A DNA stretch of 64,000 nucleotides from Duganella sp. CF458 (GCF_900113115.1 NZ_FOOF01000013.1:146024-210023); one strand, 5' to 3'; shown: positions 15,992-25,058, counted from the stretch's first letter. Program-made: numbers and translations. Notes: generated by a model not told the origin, from the letters alone.

Positions 15992-17167
15992 TCAGTTCAT
16001 TACGTTGAGTTCTTCGGTGCGGCGCGGCGGGTAGGAATCCCAGCGGCTGCAACCCGGGCAGTGCCAGTAGAACTGGCGGGCTTTGAAGCCGCAGTGGCTG
16101 CATTGGTAGCGGGCCAGCTTTTGCGTGTAGCCGTGCACCAGGTTCTTCACCATGGACAGTTCGGACAGTACCGAGGCCGGCGCATCCATCATGCGCGCTT
16201 CCAGCAGCTTGTCGAGGCCGAGCAGGGTCGGCGTGCGGCGCAGTTCGTCCAGCACCACTTGCTTGGCGGCGTCCACGCCATCCAGTTCGATGACCGCCTT
16301 GAACACCACTTCCAGCAAGTCGATCGAGGATGCCTGTTCCAGGTAGGACTTCAGCAGGCTGACGCCTTCCTGCGGGCGGCCGACCTTGCGGTAGCCGTCC
16401 ATCAGGCGCGTTGCCACCAGGGCGGTGTGCGGCACGGATTGCTGCTCGACGCGGCGCCAGGTGAGCAGCGCGGCTTCGGTGTCGCCTTTGGCCAGCTGCG
16501 CATCGCCGCACAGGATGGTGGCGCGTACGCTGGAACGGTCGGCTTGCAGGGCTTGTTCCAGCAGGCTTTCCGCTTCTTCGGGCTTCATGTGCACCAGCGC
16601 GTCCTGCGCCAGCTCGCAGTAGAACTGCGAAATCTCTTTCTGGCGCGAGCCGGCGCCGGCTTCCTGCAACGCCAGTGCGGCTTCGATGGCGCGCTTCCAT
16701 TCCTTTTCGCGCTGGTAGATTTCCAGCAGCGCCTTGCGGCCTTGCACGGCATAGGTGGTGTCAAGCAGGCGCGTGTAGGTTTCTTCGGCTCGGTCCAGCA
16801 GGCCGGCCTTCAGGTAATCCTGCCCCAACTCATATTCGGCGTGGGCGCGCTGTTCGGCCGGCAGGTCGGGACGCGACAACAGGTTCTGGTGCACGCGGAT
16901 GGCGCGCTCCGTCTCGCCGCGGCGGCGGAACAGGTTGCCCAGTGCGAAGTGCATGTCGGCCGTCTCGGGGTCGAGCTTGACGATCTCGATGAAGGAGTCG
17001 ATGGCCTTGTCCGGCTGGTCGTTCAGCAGGTGGTTCAGGCCACGGAAATAGCCGCGCGGCAGGGAGCGCGATTCGGACACCACGGCGCGGATATCGACGC
17101 GAGCGGCGATCCAGCCGAGGGCAAACATAGCTGGGATACCCAGCAGCCACCAGAGTTCAAAATCCAT
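15992..17167 (-). CDS. lapB: Lipopolysaccharide assembly protein B (TPR, rubredoxin-like)
   Basis: The 391-residue inner-membrane protein regulates LPS synthesis by steering LpxC degradation through FtsH (known for E. coli LapB/YciM). The N-terminal anchor is residues 3-20 (FELWWLLGIPAMFALGW). TPR helices occupy about residues 30-330. A C-terminal zinc rubredoxin-like knuckle 'CSHCGFKARQFYWHCPGCSRW' follows. Length equals the E. coli protein (389). I chose the ATG at 17167 since the 16 codons upstream run into the lapA stop and lack family similarity. It lies directly after lapA. Confidence 0.95.
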   Translation of the reverse strand: MDFELWWLLGIPAMFALGWIAARVDIRAVVSESRSLPRGYFRGLNHLLNDQPDKAIDSFIEIVKLDPETADMHFALGNLFRRRGETERAIRVHQNLLSRPDLPAEQRAHAEYELGQDYLKAGLLDRAEETYTRLLDTTYAVQGRKALLEIYQREKEWKRAIEAALALQEAGAGSRQKEISQFYCELAQDALVHMKPEEAESLLEQALQADRSSVRATILCGDAQLAKGDTEAALLTWRRVEQQSVPHTALVATRLMDGYRKVGRPQEGVSLLKSYLEQASSIDLLEVVFKAVIELDGVDAAKQVVLDELRRTPTLLGLDKLLEARMMDAPASVLSELSMVKNLVHGYTQKLARYQCSHCGFKARQFYWHCPGCSRWDSYPPRRTEELNVMN

Positions 17168-17174
17168 ATTTCTC

Positions 17175-17480
17175 TTATTGCTGGGTGTTGATGCTATCCG
17201 GCAGCGGGCGCTCATTCACTTGCATGGCCGCGGTCTGCAGGGATTGGATAGTGGATTTCTGCTTGTTCGCTTCGCGGCGCTGGCGGAACAAGGTAGGAGT
17301 CAGCGCGAGGATGCACAGGGCGGCGCCGGCCACGAAGAAGGCCAGCAGCATCAGCACCAGTGGGCCGCGCAGCTCGTAATTCAGGAACAAGTGCAGGTCG
17401 ACTTCCTGCGTATTTTTCAGGGCAAAACCAAAGAACAGGACAAACAGGACAACGCCGAAGGCGGTGGAAATAAATTTCAT
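17175..17480 (-). CDS. lapA: Lipopolysaccharide assembly protein A (LapA/YciS, DUF1049)
   Basis: The 101-residue membrane protein has two transmembrane helices (about residues 5-22 and 40-63). The characteristic 'ALKNTQEVDLHLFLNYELRGPLVLMLL' segment lies between and across them, followed by a short coiled C-terminus ('RQRREANKQKSTIQSLQ'). This is the standard LapA shape, the partner of LapB in LPS control. It is co-transcribed with lapB (7-base gap) and preceded by the repeat element at 17500-17668, which separates it from ihfB. Confidence 0.92.
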   Translation of the reverse strand: MKFISTAFGVVLFVLFFGFALKNTQEVDLHLFLNYELRGPLVLMLLAFFVAGAALCILALTPTLFRQRREANKQKSTIQSLQTAAMQVNERPLPDSINTQQ

Positions 17481-17499
17481 TCTTGGTTCCTATCTTTAA

Positions 17500-17668
17500 A
17501 ACCGGTAAATCTGGGTCAGACCCAAGGGTCTGACCCTGTCTGCTCAACGGCCTGGGGTTTCGGTTGTGCGACTTTGATCTTCTTGAAAAATCAAAAGCCT
17601 TGAACCAAACCAGTGGCTTCGAAACCGTTGAGGGTCTGATCCTTGGGTCTGACCCAGGTTTACCGGTT
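17500..17668. repeat. Imperfect nested inverted repeat (GGGTCA-core family, copy 2)
   Basis: The outer arms read AACCGGTAAAyCTGGGTCAG at 17500-17519 and its reverse complement near 17649-17668. Inside, CTGGGTCAGACCCAAGG and AGGGTCTGACCC repeat the core in both orientations. A roughly 70-base unrelated centre contains a further small stem (CTCAACGG / CCGTTGAG). It fills the gap between ihfB and lapA. Confidence 0.8.
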
Positions 17669-17676
17669 CTAACCAA

Positions 17677-17707
17677 CAAAAAAGGGGCCGGCAAATGCCC
17701 GCCCCTT
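17677..17707 (-). terminator. Rho-independent terminator of ihfB
   Basis: On the minus strand the sequence forms a stem AAGGGGC / GCCCCTT with a GC-rich loop extension and is followed by TTTTTT. It lies about 20 bases after the ihfB stop codon and overlaps nothing else. Confidence 0.75.
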
Positions 17708-17727
17708 CATTCTACTGTGCCAGAGAC

Positions 17728-18033
17728 TCAGTCCTCAATAATCGGTTGCCCGACCATCGCATCGACCCGCTCGCGCAGCTGCTTGCCAGGCTTGAAGTGC
17801 GGCACCCGTTTTTCAGGGACCATCACTTTGTCGCCGGACTTCGGATTGCGTCCAATGCGTGGCGGCCGCGAATTCAGGGCAAAGCTGCCAAAACCACGGA
17901 TCTCGATGCGCTGGCCTTCAGCCAAGGCGTTGGTCATCGCATCGAGAATGGTCTTGACGGCATACTCCGCATCTTTGGCCACCAGCTGAGAGTAACGCTC
18001 AGCCAGGCGGTTGATCAATTCGGACTTAGTCAT
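17728..18033 (-). CDS. ihfB: Integration host factor subunit beta
   Basis: The 101-residue DNA-bending protein of the HU/IHF family opens with 'MTKSELINRLAERY'. It has the beta-arm region 'RIEIRGFGSFALNSRPPRIGRNPKSGDKV' around residues 42-70 and 'KRVPHFKPGKQLRERVD' near the C-terminus. With IhfA it forms IHF, which shapes promoters, replication origins and recombination sites. It follows rpsA directly on the same strand, the conserved rpsA-ihfB pair. A terminator follows it. Confidence 0.96.
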   Translation of the reverse strand: MTKSELINRLAERYSQLVAKDAEYAVKTILDAMTNALAEGQRIEIRGFGSFALNSRPPRIGRNPKSGDKVMVPEKRVPHFKPGKQLRERVDAMVGQPIIED

Positions 18034-18049
18034 CTAAGTGCCCGGTAGA

Positions 18050-19726
18050 TTAGTTCTTGTTGTCGAACTTGGCCTTCAGCAGCGCGCCCAGGCTGGTGGT
18101 GCCGGAAGCGGCGCTGGAGTCAGCGGCCATCTTCGACATCACTTCAGCGGTGTCCGCGTTGTCTTTAGCTTTGATCGACAGCTGGATCGAACGTGCCTTG
18201 CGATCGATATTGATCACCAGGGCTTCCACGGAATCGCCAACCTTCAGGTGGGTGCCGGCATCTTCCACGCGGTCGCGGGAGATTTCGGAAGCGCGCAGGT
18301 AGCCTTCAACTTCTTCGGACAGCTGGATCACGGCGCCTTTTGGCTCAACCGACTTAACGGTACCGGTGACCAGGGAGCCCTTGTCGTTCATGGCTGCGAA
18401 GTTGTTGAATGGATCGCCTTCCAGTTGCTTGACGCCCAGGGAAACGCGCTCACGCTCAACGTCGATCGCCAGAACCACGGCTTCCAGTTCGTCACCTTTC
18501 TTGAACTTGCGTACGGCTTCTTCGCCGGACTCGGTCCAGGACAGGTCGGACAGGTGCACCAGGCCGTCGATGTTGCCTGGCAGGCCGATGAACACGCCGA
18601 AGTCGGTGATCGACTTGATCGCGCCTTTGACCTTATCGCCCTTCTTATGGGTCATGCCGAAGTCGTCCCAAGGGTTTGCCTTGCACTGCTTCATGCCCAG
18701 GGAGATACGACGACGCTCTTCGTCGATTTCCAGGACCATGACTTCAACTTCGTCGCCCAGTTGAACGACTTTGTTTGGAGCCACGTTCTTGTTGGTCCAG
18801 TCCATTTCGGACACGTGAACCAGGCCTTCGATGCCTTGTTCAACTTCAACGAACGCACCGTAGTCGGTCAGGTTGGTGACTTTACCGAACAGGCGGGTGC
18901 CTTGTGGGTAACGACGGGACAGACCGGTCCAAGGATCGTCGCCCAGTTGCTTCACGCCCAGGGACACACGGTTCTTCTCTTGATCGTACTTCAGGACCTT
19001 GGCGGTGATTTCCTGGCCCACGGTCAGCACTTCCGATGGGTGACGTACACGACGCCATGCCAGGTCGGTGATGTGCAGCAGGCCGTCGATGCCGCCCAGG
19101 TCAACGAACGCACCGTAGTCGGTGATGTTCTTGACGACGCCGGTCACCACGGTGCCTTCTTTCAGGGTTTCCATCAGCTTCTGACGCTCTTCGCCCATCG
19201 AAGCTTCGATGACGGCGCGGCGGGACAGAACCACGTTGTTGCGCTTGCGGTCCAGCTTGATAACCTTGAACTCGAGGGTCTTGCCTTCGAATGGGGTGGT
19301 GTCTTTAACTGGACGGGTGTCTACCAGCGAACCTGGCAGGAAAGCACGGATGCCGTTGGTCAGAACGGTCAGGCCGCCCTTGACTTTGCCATTGACGGTA
19401 CCAACGACGATCTCGCCGGATTCCATTGCTTTTTCCAGTGCCAGCCACGATGCCAGGCGCTTGGCCTTGTCACGGGACAGGATGGTATCGCCGAAACCAT
19501 TTTCCAGCGATTCGATGGCCACGGAAACGAAGTCGCCTACTTTGACTTCCAGTTCGCCTTGGTCATTCTTGAATTCTTCAACAGGAATGAAAGCTTCCGA
19601 TTTCAGGCCGGCGTTGACGATCACAAAGTTGTGGTCCAGACGCACGACTTCAGCGGAGATCACTTCGCCAGAGCGCATGTCTTGACGCGACAGGGACTCT
19701 TCGAAGAGGGCTGCAAAACTTTCCAT
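18050..19726 (-). CDS. rpsA: 30S ribosomal protein S1
   Basis: The 558-residue protein is built of six S1 RNA-binding repeats, visible as recurrent 'G-x-V-x-x-I/L-x-D-Y/F-G-A-F-V-x-L/V' motifs. Repeats 3-6 are the most regular: 'TDYGAFVDLGGIDGLLHITDLAW', 'TDYGAFVEVEQGIEGLVHVSEMDW' and 'TDFGVFIGLPGNIDGLVHLSDLSW'. It binds mRNA leaders and the 30S subunit to start translation. Codon choice is visibly more optimised than in neighbouring genes. It lies between cmk and ihfB in the conserved order. Confidence 0.97.
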   Translation of the reverse strand: MESFAALFEESLSRQDMRSGEVISAEVVRLDHNFVIVNAGLKSEAFIPVEEFKNDQGELEVKVGDFVSVAIESLENGFGDTILSRDKAKRLASWLALEKAMESGEIVVGTVNGKVKGGLTVLTNGIRAFLPGSLVDTRPVKDTTPFEGKTLEFKVIKLDRKRNNVVLSRRAVIEASMGEERQKLMETLKEGTVVTGVVKNITDYGAFVDLGGIDGLLHITDLAWRRVRHPSEVLTVGQEITAKVLKYDQEKNRVSLGVKQLGDDPWTGLSRRYPQGTRLFGKVTNLTDYGAFVEVEQGIEGLVHVSEMDWTNKNVAPNKVVQLGDEVEVMVLEIDEERRRISLGMKQCKANPWDDFGMTHKKGDKVKGAIKSITDFGVFIGLPGNIDGLVHLSDLSWTESGEEAVRKFKKGDELEAVVLAIDVERERVSLGVKQLEGDPFNNFAAMNDKGSLVTGTVKSVEPKGAVIQLSEEVEGYLRASEISRDRVEDAGTHLKVGDSVEALVINIDRKARSIQLSIKAKDNADTAEVMSKMAADSSAASGTTSLGALLKAKFDNKN

Positions 19727-19803
19727 TATTTATTTCCAGGTTAGCCAGTAAGGCCCGCACTATGCGGCTTCAACTGGGTTGAGGGTTGAACAAAAACAGC
19801 TAT

Positions 19804-20472
19804 TTATTTATGGGTGGCGGCCCACCATTTCAACACCTGCTCGGTCGCTTCATCAGCGTTCATGGCAGACGTATCGAGGAGGTAAGCACCCTCTGCTGGC
19901 GCCAGCGGTGCAATGGCCCGGTTCATATCCCGGTCGTCGCGCGCTTTCAAATCCATCAGCAGGTCTTGCATACTAGCAGAAATTCCCTTTCCGATCAATT
20001 GCTTATAGCGCCGCTCGGCGCGCGCTTCCACGGAGGCGGTCAAAAACACCTTCAAGGGGGCGTGCGGGAAGATCACCGAGCCCATGTCGCGGCCGTCGGC
20101 CACCAGCCCGGGGGTCTTGCGGAAACTCAGCTGCAGGCCGTACAGGGCTTGCCTTACTGCCGGCAAGGCGGCGATTTTCGATGCCGTATTGCCAACTTCT
20201 TCGGCACGGATGGCGTCGGTGACGTTTTCCTGCGACAGGTAGATGGCGTCGCCGGCGAAATGGATGTTGAGGTGCTCGGCCAGCTTGGCCAGGGCATGCT
20301 CGTCGTTCAGGCTGGTTTCGCGGCGCAGGGCCTGCAGCGCGGTCAGGCGGTACAGGGCACCGGAATCGAGGAGGTGGAAGCCAAGCTTCTCCGCGACCTT
20401 GTGGGCCACGGTGCCCTTGCCGCTAGCGGTCGGGCCGTCGATGGTGATGACTGGGATGTTCGATGTTGGCAT
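19804..20472 (-). CDS. cmk: Cytidylate kinase
   Basis: The 222-residue enzyme phosphorylates CMP and dCMP. The P-loop is 'ITIDGPTASGKGTVAHKVAEKLG' at residues about 9-31. 'LDSGALYRL' (nucleotide-binding), 'DGRDMGSVIFPHAPLKVFLTAS' and 'LKARDDRDMNRAIAPL' (lid) complete the family set. Length fits. It precedes rpsA by about 80 bases, and an inverted-repeat element separates it from aroA upstream. Confidence 0.95.
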   Translation of the reverse strand: MPTSNIPVITIDGPTASGKGTVAHKVAEKLGFHLLDSGALYRLTALQALRRETSLNDEHALAKLAEHLNIHFAGDAIYLSQENVTDAIRAEEVGNTASKIAALPAVRQALYGLQLSFRKTPGLVADGRDMGSVIFPHAPLKVFLTASVEARAERRYKQLIGKGISASMQDLLMDLKARDDRDMNRAIAPLAPAEGAYLLDTSAMNADEATEQVLKWWAATHK

Positions 20473-20488
20473 ATGGTTAATTTCTAAG

Positions 20489-20584
20489 CCGGTAGACCGA
20501 TGCCTGACCCGCAGGGTCAGGCACCTATGACGCGACGGCCGCAGAGCGGTGCCTGACCCTGCGGGTCAGGCACCGAACTACCGG
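20489..20584. repeat. Inverted repeat of GGGTCA-core family, copy 3
   Basis: The arms at 20489-20524 and 20549-20584 match over about 36 bases with few changes. Each arm itself contains the smaller palindrome TGCCTGACCCGCAGGGTCAG, so the element is a palindrome of palindromes. It occupies most of the gap between aroA and cmk and lies inside a probable operon. Confidence 0.85.
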
Positions 20585-20597
20585 TTTTGGCTAAAAG

Positions 20598-21929
20598 TTA
20601 AACGCTACCACGCTTCGCGATCGACGCAAACGCGGTGAAATACTCCGGGAACGTCTTCGCGACGCATTTTGGATCATTGATGCGAACCTTGGCGCCCTGA
20701 CGGACAAAGCCATCCAGCGAGGCGAGCGAGAAGCACATCGCCATGCGATGGTCATCATACGTATCGATGGCAGCCGGCAGCAGCACCGCTGGCGGGGTGA
20801 CCGACAGCCAATCAGCGCCCTCTTCCACCTTGGCGCCCAGCTTGCGCAGCTCGGTCGCCATGGCCGACAGGCGGTCCGTTTCCTTCACGCGCCAGGAGGC
20901 GATATTGCGCAGGGTCGTGGTGCCTTCGGCATACAGTGCAGCCACGGCAATCGTCATCGCCGCATCCGGAATATGGTTGAAGTCCATGTCGACCGCCTTC
21001 AGCGGGCCGTTCGCACTGGCTTCGATCCAGTTGTCGCCCATGACGATGGTCGCGCCCATCTGCTCCAGCGCTTGCGCAAAGCGCACGTCGCCCTGGATCG
21101 AGTTGTTGCCCACGCCCTGGACGCGCACCGGGCCACGGCCAATCGCGCCGGCAGCCAGGAAGTAGGATGCGCTGGAGGCATCGCCTTCCACATGGATGGT
21201 GCCCGGGCTCTTGTACGTCTGGCCGGCCGGAATGGTGAACGACGACCAGCCGTCCTGCTCCACCACGCCGCCGAAGCGGCGGATCAGGTTCAGCGTGATT
21301 TCAATGTAAGGCTTGGAAATCAGTTCGCCTTCCACCTCAATGGTCACGGCATGCTCGCGCGCCATCAGCGGGGCGACCATCAGCAGAGCGGTCAGGAACT
21401 GGCTCGACACATCGCCACGCACCGACAGGCGTTGCGACTTGAACTCGCCGCTGCGGATGTGCAGCGGCGGGTAGCCCTTGTTCATGGTGTATTCGATATC
21501 GGCGCCGGCGGCATTCAGCGCGTCGACCAGGTCGCCGATCGGACGCTCGTGCATGCGCGGCACGCCGTGCACCTTGTAGTCGCCGCCGATCACGGCCAGC
21601 GCCGCGGTCAGCGGACGGATCGCGGTGCCGGCGTTGCCCATGAACAGGTCGGCGCTGCGCAGCGGCCAGCTGCCTTTCACGCCCTGCAGCACGTGCACGG
21701 TGCTTTCGCCTTCACGGTGTTCGGTCCACTCCACGCCCAGGGAGCGCAGTGCAGCCAGCATCACGGCGGTATCGTCGGACGCCAGCAGGTCGATCACGCG
21801 GGTTTCGCCTTCAGCCAATGCGGCCAGCAGCAGGATGCGGTTGGAAATGGATTTCGAACCTGGCAGGCGCACCGTGCCCTCGGCACGGGCGACCGGCAGC
21901 AGGTCGAGGTAATGCGGATATTCAGTCAT
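20598..21929 (-). CDS. aroA: 3-phosphoshikimate 1-carboxyvinyltransferase (EPSP synthase)
   Basis: The 443-residue enzyme joins PEP to shikimate 3-phosphate in the chorismate pathway. Visible motifs are 'LPGSKSISNRILLLAAL' near residue 22, 'DLFMGNAGTAIRPLTAAL' near residue 95 (PEP loop of the glyphosate-sensitive class I form), 'RPIGDLVDALNAAGADI' and 'DHRMAMCFSLAS' near the C-terminus. Length is typical (about 430). It begins 9 bases after the tyrA stop. Together with tyrA, hisC and pheA it forms the aromatic part of this operon. Confidence 0.97.
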   Translation of the reverse strand: MTEYPHYLDLLPVARAEGTVRLPGSKSISNRILLLAALAEGETRVIDLLASDDTAVMLAALRSLGVEWTEHREGESTVHVLQGVKGSWPLRSADLFMGNAGTAIRPLTAALAVIGGDYKVHGVPRMHERPIGDLVDALNAAGADIEYTMNKGYPPLHIRSGEFKSQRLSVRGDVSSQFLTALLMVAPLMAREHAVTIEVEGELISKPYIEITLNLIRRFGGVVEQDGWSSFTIPAGQTYKSPGTIHVEGDASSASYFLAAGAIGRGPVRVQGVGNNSIQGDVRFAQALEQMGATIVMGDNWIEASANGPLKAVDMDFNHIPDAAMTIAVAALYAEGTTTLRNIASWRVKETDRLSAMATELRKLGAKVEEGADWLSVTPPAVLLPAAIDTYDDHRMAMCFSLASLDGFVRQGAKVRINDPKCVAKTFPEYFTAFASIAKRGSV

Positions 21930-21938
21930 GCGTGTTCC

Positions 21939-22853
21939 TTATTCTGCCGCCGCGTCTTTCGGCTGTGGCGGCTCAGCCGCCTCGATGGTCTCGATCCATT
22001 GCCGCCGCGCGCGCTGGGCGTTGGCGTAGGTGGCTTCAAGGGCGGCGGCGTCGCCAGCGGCAAGGCTGGCGCGCAAGCGGGTTAATTGTGCCAGATAAGC
22101 ATCCAGCTCAGTCAGGAGTGCGGCCTGGTTGGCGAGGCTGATGTCGCGCCACATTTCAGGCGAGCTGCCGGCGATGCGGGTGAAGTCGCGGAATCCGCTG
22201 GCAGCATATTGGAACAGCAAATCCGAGTGGGGCTTGCGCTCGATGTCGTCTACCAGCGCGTAGGCCAGCAGGTGGGGAAGGTGGCTGACGGCGGCGAACA
22301 CTTTGTCGTGCTCTTCCGGGGTCAGGGTGTGGATGATGGCGCCGCAGGCTTTCCAGGCATTGGCCACGCGCTCCACGGCAGCTGGGTCGTTCTCGGCCAG
22401 TGGGGTGAGGACGGTTTTCTTGCCTTTGTACAGGTCGACGATGGCGGCGTCGGGGCCGTTGGTTTCGCGCCCGGCGATGGGGTGGCCGGGGACGAATTGG
22501 CTTAGCTTGTCGCCCATCACGGCGCGGGCAGCGGCCACCACATCGGATTTGGTGCTGCCGGCGTCGGTGACGATGGTGCTGGCGTCCAGGTGGGGCAGGA
22601 TCGACTGCAGGATGCGGGCGGTCTGTGCGACTGGCGCGGCCAGCAGGATCAGGTCGGCGCCGGCGATTGCTTCTTCAAACCGGTAACCCGGCCGGATGGC
22701 CGAGTCAATAATGCCCAGCTCAAGCGCCCGCGCCAGGAACGCTTCCGAACGGTCAACACCCACGAGATGCCGGACAGCGCCAGCCTGCTTCAGCCCCCGC
22801 GCAAACGAGCCGCCGATCAGGCCAACGCCAAAGATGACAACCTTGTTAAGCAC
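21939..22853 (-). CDS. tyrA: Prephenate dehydrogenase
   Basis: The 304-residue NAD(P)-dependent enzyme converts prephenate to 4-hydroxyphenylpyruvate for tyrosine. The Rossmann motif 'VVIFGVGLIGGSFARGLKQAG' is at residues 5-25. 'VPGHPIAGRE' and 'AAVSHLPHLLAYALV' carry the active-site His residues of the TyrA family. There is no fused chorismate mutase or ACT domain. Its start overlaps the hisC stop by 8 bases, so translation is coupled. Confidence 0.94.
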   Translation of the reverse strand: MLNKVVIFGVGLIGGSFARGLKQAGAVRHLVGVDRSEAFLARALELGIIDSAIRPGYRFEEAIAGADLILLAAPVAQTARILQSILPHLDASTIVTDAGSTKSDVVAAARAVMGDKLSQFVPGHPIAGRETNGPDAAIVDLYKGKKTVLTPLAENDPAAVERVANAWKACGAIIHTLTPEEHDKVFAAVSHLPHLLAYALVDDIERKPHSDLLFQYAASGFRDFTRIAGSSPEMWRDISLANQAALLTELDAYLAQLTRLRASLAAGDAAALEATYANAQRARRQWIETIEAAEPPQPKDAAAE

Positions 22854-23964
22854 GGTTCTCCGCCAGCGCCTTGCGCAGCGCAGTAATCAGTACCGCATTC
22901 TCTTGCGGCAGGCCGATGGAAATACGCAGCCACTGCGGCAAGCCGTAGTTACCCACCGGGCGCACGATCACGCCCTGCTTCAGCAGCGCCAGGTTGATGC
23001 GCGCACCAGCCGCGTCATCCGAGCCCACGCGCACCAGCACGAAGTTGCCGTACGAAGGCACGTACTCCAGGCCCATATCCTTGAACGCCTCCACGAACTG
23101 CTCGTAGCCCGCGGTATTGTTGGCCGCCGATTTGTCCAGGAAGTCCTTGTCGTTCAGCGCAGCGATGGCCGCGGCTTGCGCCAGCGAGTTCACGTTGAAC
23201 GGTTGGCGGATACGGTTCATCAGGTCGGTCACTTCCGGCTGCGCCAGTGCGAAGCCCACGCGCAGGCCGGCCAGGCCATAGGCCTTGGAGAAGGTACGCG
23301 ACACCAGCAGGTTCGGGTACTTCTTGACCCAGGCGGCTGACTCGTACTGGTCTTCCTTCTTCAGGAATTCGTTGTACGCCTCGTCCAGCACGACCACCAC
23401 GTTCGCCGGCACCTTCTGCAGGAAGGCTTCGATCTCGGCGCCGGTCACGAAGGTGCCGGTCGGGTTGTTCGGGTTGGCGATGAACACCAGCTTGGTGTCC
23501 GCTTCAATCGCAGCAGCCATCGCATCCAGGTCGTGGCCATGGTTCTTGGCCGGCACCACAATGTGGCGCGCGCCGATGCCCTGGGTCGCCAGCGCGTACA
23601 CGGCGAACGAATACTGCGAGTACACCACGGACTGGCCGCGCTCAACAAAGGCGTGTGCAGCGATTTCCAGGATGTCGTTGGAGCCATTGCCCAGGGTGAT
23701 CCAGTCCATCGGCACGTCGTAGCGCTTGGACAGCGCCATCTTCAGGTCGAAGGCGTTGGCATCCGGGTAGCGGCCCAGCTCCGCAGCGGCAGCGGCCATG
23801 GCCTTCTGCGCCGATTCCGGCACGCCGAACGGGTTCTCGTTCGATGCCAGTTTAACGATGGACTCTTCCTTCAGGCCGAACTCGCGCGCCACTTCGGAGA
23901 TAGGCTTGCCGGCCTGGTAAGGGGCGATTGCACGAACGTATTCAGGGCCGTAATTCTTGGACAT
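22846..23964 (-). CDS. hisC: Histidinol-phosphate aminotransferase
   Basis: The 372-residue class-II PLP aminotransferase has its PLP-binding lysine in 'VSRTFSKAYGLAGLRVGFAL'. The cofactor pocket 'NPNNPTGTF' lies near residue 165 and 'DEAYNEFL' near residue 195. HisC copies placed between pheA and tyrA may act on aromatic keto acids as well as histidinol phosphate. That is an inference from the location, since the window shows no his operon. It overlaps tyrA and follows pheA by about 20 bases. Confidence 0.92.
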   Translation of the reverse strand: MSKNYGPEYVRAIAPYQAGKPISEVAREFGLKEESIVKLASNENPFGVPESAQKAMAAAAAELGRYPDANAFDLKMALSKRYDVPMDWITLGNGSNDILEIAAHAFVERGQSVVYSQYSFAVYALATQGIGARHIVVPAKNHGHDLDAMAAAIEADTKLVFIANPNNPTGTFVTGAEIEAFLQKVPANVVVVLDEAYNEFLKKEDQYESAAWVKKYPNLLVSRTFSKAYGLAGLRVGFALAQPEVTDLMNRIRQPFNVNSLAQAAAIAALNDKDFLDKSAANNTAGYEQFVEAFKDMGLEYVPSYGNFVLVRVGSDDAAGARINLALLKQGVIVRPVGNYGLPQWLRISIGLPQENAVLITALRKALAENRA

Positions 23965-23984
23965 GGATCTAATCTCTTTAAAGG

Positions 23985-25058
23985 TCAGGTGAGGCTGGTC
24001 GGGTAAGAGCCCAGCACTTTGAAGAAGGCAGCATTGTCCTTGAGTTCAGCCAATGCCTTTGTCACGGACGGGTCTTGTACGTGCCCTTCTACGTCTACAT
24101 AGAAATAGTATTCCCAGGTGCCGATGCGGGCCGGGCGCGACTCGAAACGCGTCATCGACACGCCGTGCTTGGCCAAGGGCGCCAGCAGCTGGTACACCGC
24201 GCCGGCCTTGTTCGGCACGGCCAGGATCACCGAGGTGTGGTCGCGGCCGGACGGGTTGGTGTGCAGGCTGCCGATCACCACGAAGCGGGTGCGGTTGTGC
24301 GGGTCGTCCTGGATGTGGGCATTCACCACGCCCAGGCCATATTGCGCACCGGCGTGCTCGCTGGCGATCGCGGCGATGCCGGGATCGTCGCCGGCCATGC
24401 GCGCCGCTTCGGCATTCGATGCCACGGCGCGACGCTCGATATGCGGGTAATTCTGGTTCAGCCACACCTGGCATTGGGCCAGCGCTTGCGAATGGGCGCA
24501 GATCACCTGCACGCCTTCCATGGTGCCGGTCTTGGTCATCAGGCTGTGGTGAACGGCAATCGCGATCTCGCCCGAGATCAGGCAAGGCGTGGCCAGCATC
24601 AGGTCCAGCGTGCGGTTCACCGCGCCTTCGGAGGAATTCTCGACCGGCACCACGCCGAAATCGGCGGTACCGGCTTCAGTCGCGCGGAACACTTCGTCGA
24701 TGGAGACGCAAGGAATGCCATCCACCGCGGTGCCGAATTGCGCGTAGACCGCCTGTTCGCTGAAGGTGCCGGCCGGACCGAGGTAGGCCACGGTCACGCG
24801 GCGCTCCAGCGCGCGGCATGCCGACATGATTTCTCGGAAGATGGTCTGCACTTCGCGTGCACCCAGCGGGCCCGGATTGCGATCGGCCACGCCGCGCAGC
24901 ACCTGGGCTTCGCGCTCGGGACGGAATACGGGGGCGTTGGTTTCGGCTTTTACGTGGCCGACTTCCTGCGCCACTTCGGCGCGCTCGTTCAGCAGCGCCA
25001 GGATTTGCGCGTCGATCGCATCGATCTTCTCGCGGAGAGGTTTCAGTTTGTCTGTCAT
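23985..25058 (-). CDS. pheA: Bifunctional chorismate mutase / prephenate dehydratase
   Basis: The 357-residue enzyme makes phenylpyruvate. The AroQ chorismate mutase domain is at residues about 1-90 ('LREKIDAIDAQILALLNERAEVAQEVG'). The prephenate dehydratase domain is at about 92-270, with 'YLGPAGTFSEQA' and the catalytic 'NRTRF' motif. The ACT regulatory domain is at about 280-350, including the phenylalanine-binding 'ESRP' motif, so feedback inhibition by phenylalanine is expected. It sits between serC and hisC with 27- and 20-base gaps. Confidence 0.96.
   Translation of the reverse strand: MTDKLKPLREKIDAIDAQILALLNERAEVAQEVGHVKAETNAPVFRPEREAQVLRGVADRNPGPLGAREVQTIFREIMSACRALERRVTVAYLGPAGTFSEQAVYAQFGTAVDGIPCVSIDEVFRATEAGTADFGVVPVENSSEGAVNRTLDLMLATPCLISGEIAIAVHHSLMTKTGTMEGVQVICAHSQALAQCQVWLNQNYPHIERRAVASNAEAARMAGDDPGIAAIASEHAGAQYGLGVVNAHIQDDPHNRTRFVVIGSLHTNPSGRDHTSVILAVPNKAGAVYQLLAPLAKHGVSMTRFESRPARIGTWEYYFYVDVEGHVQDPSVTKALAELKDNAAFFKVLGSYPTSLT

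Noticed and set aside
15986..17191. Long plus-strand frame (418 codons) opposite lapB
   Set aside because: It is an antisense shadow of lapB caused by high GC codon bias; composition is unlike a real protein.
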